A stretch of 17,476 nt of DNA from Anaerotignum sp. Its GTDB lineage: Bacteria > Bacillota > Clostridia > Lachnospirales > Anaerotignaceae. The stretch covers positions 1 through 17,476 of the forward strand of contig JAHHTU010000036.1 of assembly GCA_020024455.1 (NCBI GenBank). The letters are read 5' to 3'. Below are positions 15,087 through 17,476 of this stretch, piece by piece (position 1 is the stretch's first letter; each line of letters opens with the position of its first letter). Made by a program: the position numbers and the translations under genes. The notes under the pieces were generated by a model. It saw nothing but the letters and a program-made list of their open reading frames with translations, did no database searches and was not told the DNA's origin.

Positions 15087-15575
15087 ATGCATTTTAGCAG
15101 CAATAAAACATTGACATTTGAGGAAGCAGTCAATATCATGTTTGAAAAATTGGGTGATTGGAAAATTATGGCATTGGCAAGTGCTGTCCATGATTATGTG
15201 ATGGTGCGTAATGTCAGTTGCTTGTTTTACGACCAAAAAGTATATTTCAAAACAGACAAAGCATTCCGTAAAACAAAACAACTTTTTGAAAATCCGCAGG
15301 TAGCACTTTGTTGGAGTGGTGTCCAGATAGAGGGCATTGCTGAAAACAAAGGCTTGGTGGTTGATGAAAAAGACCGTCGATTTGAAAAACTGTATGAAAA
15401 ATTCCTTTGGGGAAGTTATAACAAATATTCCCATGAAGATACAGAAATTATCATTGAAGTAACACCAAAATTTGTGGAAATTTGGGACACCAGTGAAGAT
15501 AATTATGCCTATCAAATTTTTATCGACTTTGAGAAAAAAGAAGTCGAAGTAAAACAATATGACCATAAAGCATAA
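15087..15575 (+). CDS. Pyridoxamine 5'-phosphate oxidase-like FMN-binding split-barrel protein
   Basis: The 162-residue protein has the pattern of the PNPOx-like split beta-barrel: an N-terminal helix, MALASAVHDYVMVRNVSCLFYDQKVYFKTD (28-57), and the flavin-site-like KAFRKTKQLFENPQVALCW (58-76). These proteins usually bind FMN or a deazaflavin as dimers and reduce small substrates; the substrate here is unknown. Its AAGGAGG ribosome binding site overlaps the ribU stop region, and the ATG is 14 nt after that stop with no terminator between. It should therefore be made from the FMN-riboswitch transcript, a fitting place for a flavoprotein. It is followed by a clear terminator. Confidence 0.85.
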   Translation: MHFSSNKTLTFEEAVNIMFEKLGDWKIMALASAVHDYVMVRNVSCLFYDQKVYFKTDKAFRKTKQLFENPQVALCWSGVQIEGIAENKGLVVDEKDRRFEKLYEKFLWGSYNKYSHEDTEIIIEVTPKFVEIWDTSEDNYAYQIFIDFEKKEVEVKQYDHKA

Positions 15576-15586
15576 TCACCATGATA

Positions 15587-15630
15587 AGGCTCTTCCATGA
15601 CATAATCAACTGTATGGAAGAACCTTTTTT
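15587..15630 (+). terminator. Terminator of the ribU operon
   Basis: Arms 15587-15598 and 15614-15625 pair over 11 bp with one C-A mismatch; the loop is 15 nt. The stem is followed by a T run through 15630. It closes the ribU transcript. Confidence 0.8.
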
Positions 15631-15738
15631 CTATAAACAGCAATACCAACAGACCAATCGTACAAAGAAATATGCAAATATTTAAAATTTTTTCATCATT
15701 TCTTTCTTTTTTTGATATATGATATCTGCGATTTCGTA

Positions 15739-15767
15739 TTTTCATATGGCAATTCATGTGATAAAAT
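15739..15767 (+). promoter_or_regulatory. Candidate promoter of the 134-residue protein gene
   Basis: TTTTCA (15739-15744) and TAAAAT (15762-15767) are 17 bp apart, with an extended TGA directly before the -10. The start near 15774 leaves a leader of about 70 nt. The rest of the 15631-15843 gap is AT-rich and holds no gene I can support. Confidence 0.4.
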
Positions 15768-15803
15768 CAACATATGGTATTAAGATATCCGTTTTTCTGT
15801 ATT

Positions 15804-15820
15804 ATCGTTACCAAAACGAT
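15804..15820. repeat. Palindrome in the leader of the 134-residue gene
   Basis: ATCGTT (15804-15809) and AACGAT (15815-15820) flank a 5-nt spacer, about 12 nt before the ribosome binding site. It could be an operator for a dimeric repressor or a small leader hairpin. It could also be chance at this length. Confidence 0.4.
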
Positions 15821-15843
15821 TATATGCACAAGGGGGAATGTAT

Positions 15844-16248
15844 ATGGAACATACGGAAACAAGAACAGAACTTTCTGAAAAAAAAGATACATTTGTATAC
15901 AGCCACCCACTTGAAGATGCGGGTATTTATTCTCCAAAAGGATACGAACAACACAAAAACAAAACAGCAATACACTCATCTGCGGAACAAATAGAAACCA
16001 TTTTGGAAAGAGTAAACAAAGAACAAGAAACATTTTTCACAAATTTTACCTATATAGACACAAGTACAAAACCACATATCGAAAACACAAATTTCCCAAC
16101 AAGCAAAACCAATCCGGTCTTTGAGAAAGCACATATGGAATTGTTGAAAAATTTTATGATAGCAGAACGGGAAAGCTATCAGCAACAGATACGCAACGAA
16201 CGTATGACACGGGAATTTTTAACACTTGCCCAAGAAAAAAAAGAATAA
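15844..16248 (+). CDS. Hypothetical protein of 134 residues, unrecognised
   Basis: ATG 15844 is preferred because AGGGGG (15831-15836) lies 7 nt upstream; the in-frame ATG at 15838 almost touches that site. The protein is hydrophilic, rich in Glu, Lys, Thr, Asn and Gln, has no signal peptide, membrane helix or cysteine, and ends in a helical, charged segment (FMIAERESYQQQIRNERMTREFLTLAQEKKE). I recognise no domain. It stands alone between the ribU terminator and the CAP gene, with its own likely promoter, about 90 nt before the next gene. Composition is like its neighbours, so there is no sign of recent transfer. Confidence 0.7.
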   Translation: MEHTETRTELSEKKDTFVYSHPLEDAGIYSPKGYEQHKNKTAIHSSAEQIETILERVNKEQETFFTNFTYIDTSTKPHIENTNFPTSKTNPVFEKAHMELLKNFMIAERESYQQQIRNERMTREFLTLAQEKKE

Positions 16249-16310
16249 ATTTTTTCTGACCACTGTAAAAATATGTAATTTTTTGTTATCATAAAAAAAC
16301 CAGTTTATTT

Positions 16311-16316
16311 TATAAT
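16311..16316 (+). promoter_or_regulatory. Possible -10 element of the CAP-domain gene
   Basis: TATAAT stands 24 nt before the start codon cluster in a very AT-rich stretch. A TTGTTA at 16283-16288 is too far (22 bp) to be its -35, and no other good -35 is seen, so the promoter assignment is weak. Confidence 0.3.
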
Positions 16317-16340
16317 AAAAATAATAAAAAGGAGAGAATG

Positions 16341-17240
16341 ATGATGAAAAAAAGAACAACAAAAATACTGACACTCGCAGTCACAACAACCATCGGATTA
16401 TCTGTCAACGCTATGGCAGCAGAACAAAATGCATCATTGCAAAATACAAAAATACGTTTTGATGATGGTGCTGTACAGACGATACAATGTTATAATGTAG
16501 ACGGATTCAATTTTATTCGTGCAAGAGATGTCAGCAATTGCTTAAATGTCGGCATTCGTCCCACAGAAAAAGGGATTGCATTGGATACCACTGCTACAGC
16601 TTCCGGCAATACAACAGAACGATTGACCAAACAACGTGCCATGGTTCGTATGGAAAAAGGACAAATTGACTTTGATGGTACTGCATCAGAAACAGAATGT
16701 TTTCTTTTGGACGGCAGATATTATTTCAAACTTGCAGATTTCCAAAAAGCATCAGAGGCACATTTGCAAGCAGATGAAACAGCACAATCTTGTATGACTG
16801 TTACATGGAATGGACAACAACGCATTGTCGATGTTCGTTTAGATGCCAAAAACAATGTCAAAAACCAAAGCACAGATACATATGCAGCAGAAGTTGTACG
16901 TCTTGTCAATATCGAAAGAGAAAAAGAAAACTTAGCTCCCTTGGAATTACAAGAGGACTTGCAAAAAGCAGCAAACATTCGTGCAGCAGAATTAAACACT
17001 GTCTTTTCTCATGACAGACCAGATGGCACAAGTTGTTTTACTGTGTTGGAAGAAGTTGGCATTTCTGCCGGCACAATGGGAGAAAATATTGCACTGGGCT
17101 ATCCCACACCGGCACAAGTGGTAGATGGCTGGATGCATTCCCAAGGGCATAGAGAAAATATCATGCATTCTGCATTTACCAAAATCGGTGTTGGTTATGA
17201 TAGCAAAACCGGTGCATGGGTGCAGCTTTTCATCGGATAA
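16341..17240 (+). CDS. Secreted CAP/SCP-domain protein with N-terminal stalk-like domain
   Basis: The 299-residue protein has a signal peptide (basic KKRTTK, then TLAVTTTIGLSVNAMA with a likely cut near residue 27). A domain resembling the copper amine oxidase N-terminal/stalk fold follows (about 30-165), with two repeats of a ligand-free beta pattern such as YNVDGFNFIRARDVSNCL and FLLDGRYYFKLADFQKA. The C-terminal CAP domain (about 178-299) has VNIEREKENLAPLEL, FSHDRPDGTSCF, MGENIALGYPTPAQVVDGWM and HRENIMHSAFTKIGVGY, the clostridial YkwD-like pattern with its conserved His and Glu residues. It is exported, probably cell-wall associated, with unknown activity. Three ATGs lie in a row (16338, 16341, 16344); the second and third fit the GGAG spacing best. 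Confidence 0.88.
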   Translation: MMKKRTTKILTLAVTTTIGLSVNAMAAEQNASLQNTKIRFDDGAVQTIQCYNVDGFNFIRARDVSNCLNVGIRPTEKGIALDTTATASGNTTERLTKQRAMVRMEKGQIDFDGTASETECFLLDGRYYFKLADFQKASEAHLQADETAQSCMTVTWNGQQRIVDVRLDAKNNVKNQSTDTYAAEVVRLVNIEREKENLAPLELQEDLQKAANIRAAELNTVFSHDRPDGTSCFTVLEEVGISAGTMGENIALGYPTPAQVVDGWMHSQGHRENIMHSAFTKIGVGYDSKTGAWVQLFIG

Positions 17241-17247
17241 TTGTTTT

Positions 17248-17291
17248 ACAAGCTCTGTTTGAACATATCACAGAGCTTGTTTCTTATTTTT
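17248..17291 (+). terminator. Terminator of the CAP-domain gene
   Basis: ACAAGCTCTGT (17248-17258) and ACAGAGCTTGT (17270-17280) form a perfect 11-bp stem with an 11-nt loop, followed by TTCTTATTTTTT. It begins 8 nt after the stop codon. Confidence 0.88.
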
Positions 17292-17296
17292 TATAA

Positions 17297-17317
17297 AAAG
17301 CAGCAAAGTACTGCTTT
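17297..17317. repeat. Small hairpin between the terminator and tRNA promoter
   Basis: AAAGCAG (17297-17303) and CTGCTTT (17311-17317) pair over 7 bp around a 7-nt loop. No U tract follows, and its role is unknown. Confidence 0.4.
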
Positions 17318-17365
17318 ACAATTTGTATCTGTCAAACAAAATCTTTTGTTTTCTTGTAAAATTTG

Positions 17366-17394
17366 TTGCAAAAAAAATATGAGTGTGATATGAT
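17366..17394 (+). promoter_or_regulatory. Promoter of tRNA-Thr
   Basis: TTGCAA (17366-17371) is followed after 17 bp by TATGAT (17389-17394), with an extended TGA immediately before the -10. The start near 17401 is about 22 nt before the tRNA. Confidence 0.65.
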
Positions 17395-17422
17395 AATACG
17401 GATATAAATTTTATATGTTTAC

Positions 17423-17476
17423 GCCGGAATAACTCAGTTGGTAGAGTAACTGATTCGTAATCAGTAAGTCGCGTGT
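17423..17476 (+). tRNA. tRNA-Thr(CGT), 3' end beyond the window
   Basis: The acceptor strand GCCGGAA (17423-17429) is followed by TA, a D arm (ACTC/GAGT with AGTTGGTA loop), and an anticodon arm ACTGA/TCAGT with loop TTCGTAA. The anticodon CGT (17456-17458) reads ACG, threonine. The variable loop AAGTC and the first bases of the T arm are present; the T loop and 3' acceptor strand lie outside the window. Confidence 0.92.

Noticed and set aside
15512..15757. Minus-strand 81-codon frame with a membrane-like segment between the split-barrel gene and the 134-residue gene
   Set aside because: It has no ribosome binding site. Its 3' half runs through the ribU-operon terminator and into the opposite-strand coding region, and the hydrophobic stretch comes from AT-rich DNA.
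16338..16340. First ATG of the triple ATG as start of the CAP-domain gene
   Set aside because: It is only 3 nt from GGAG; the next two ATGs have better spacing. The difference is one or two residues and does not affect the protein.

Overview
The window looks like a chromosomal segment of a low-GC, endospore-forming Firmicute of class Clostridia. The evidence is a spoIIA operon (SpoIIAA, SpoIIAB, sigma-F), an intact sigma-K gene, AT-rich intergenic DNA, purine-rich AGGAGG-type ribosome binding sites and sigma-A-type promoters. Genus cannot be fixed from the sequence alone; a Lachnospiraceae-like clostridium is a guess. There is no phage, insertion sequence, CRISPR array or obvious transferred island.

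Layout. (1) 1-4418: a few codons of a leftward gene at the edge, then a rightward two-gene unit for a divergent type IIA topoisomerase (ParE/GyrB-like and ParC/GyrA-like). (2) 4419-4692: a short intergenic region that appears to encode a leftward structured small RNA of about 185 nt, with its own near-consensus promoter and a terminator shared with the parC-like gene. (3) 4693-6201: leftward spoIIAA-spoIIAB-sigF, the forespore sigma-F regulator operon. Divergent from it is sigK (6378-7055), the late mother-cell sigma factor, here as one uninterrupted gene. (4) 7081-10933: leftward mltG-trmR-trhP-marR. The first three match the Bacillus subtilis yrrL-yrrM-yrrN/O order and join a peptidoglycan lytic transglycosylase to the enzymes that make 5-methoxyuridine in tRNA wobble positions. 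(5) 11061-14004: rightward folC, a 53-residue protein and a zinc-ribbon/TPR membrane protein. (6) 14193-15625: a textbook FMN riboswitch with transcription terminator, controlling a riboflavin ECF transporter (RibU) and a flavin-binding split-barrel protein, closed by a terminator. (7) 15739-17291: an unrecognised 134-residue protein and a secreted CAP-domain protein with terminator. (8) 17423-end: the 5' part of tRNA-Thr(CGT).

Together the genes are mostly housekeeping (topology, folate, flavin uptake, tRNA modification, cell wall) plus two sporulation control points placed side by side. The best candidate for something undescribed is the small RNA between the parC-like gene and sigF: promoter, a 5' hairpin with a C-rich loop beginning at the predicted start site, two further hairpins and a strong terminator. 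A 13-nt piece of its stem recurs in a hairpin upstream of the FMN riboswitch. Other items of interest are the divergent topoisomerase pair and the folC-linked zinc-ribbon/TPR protein with its small partner. All calls come from reading the sequence; no database search was possible.
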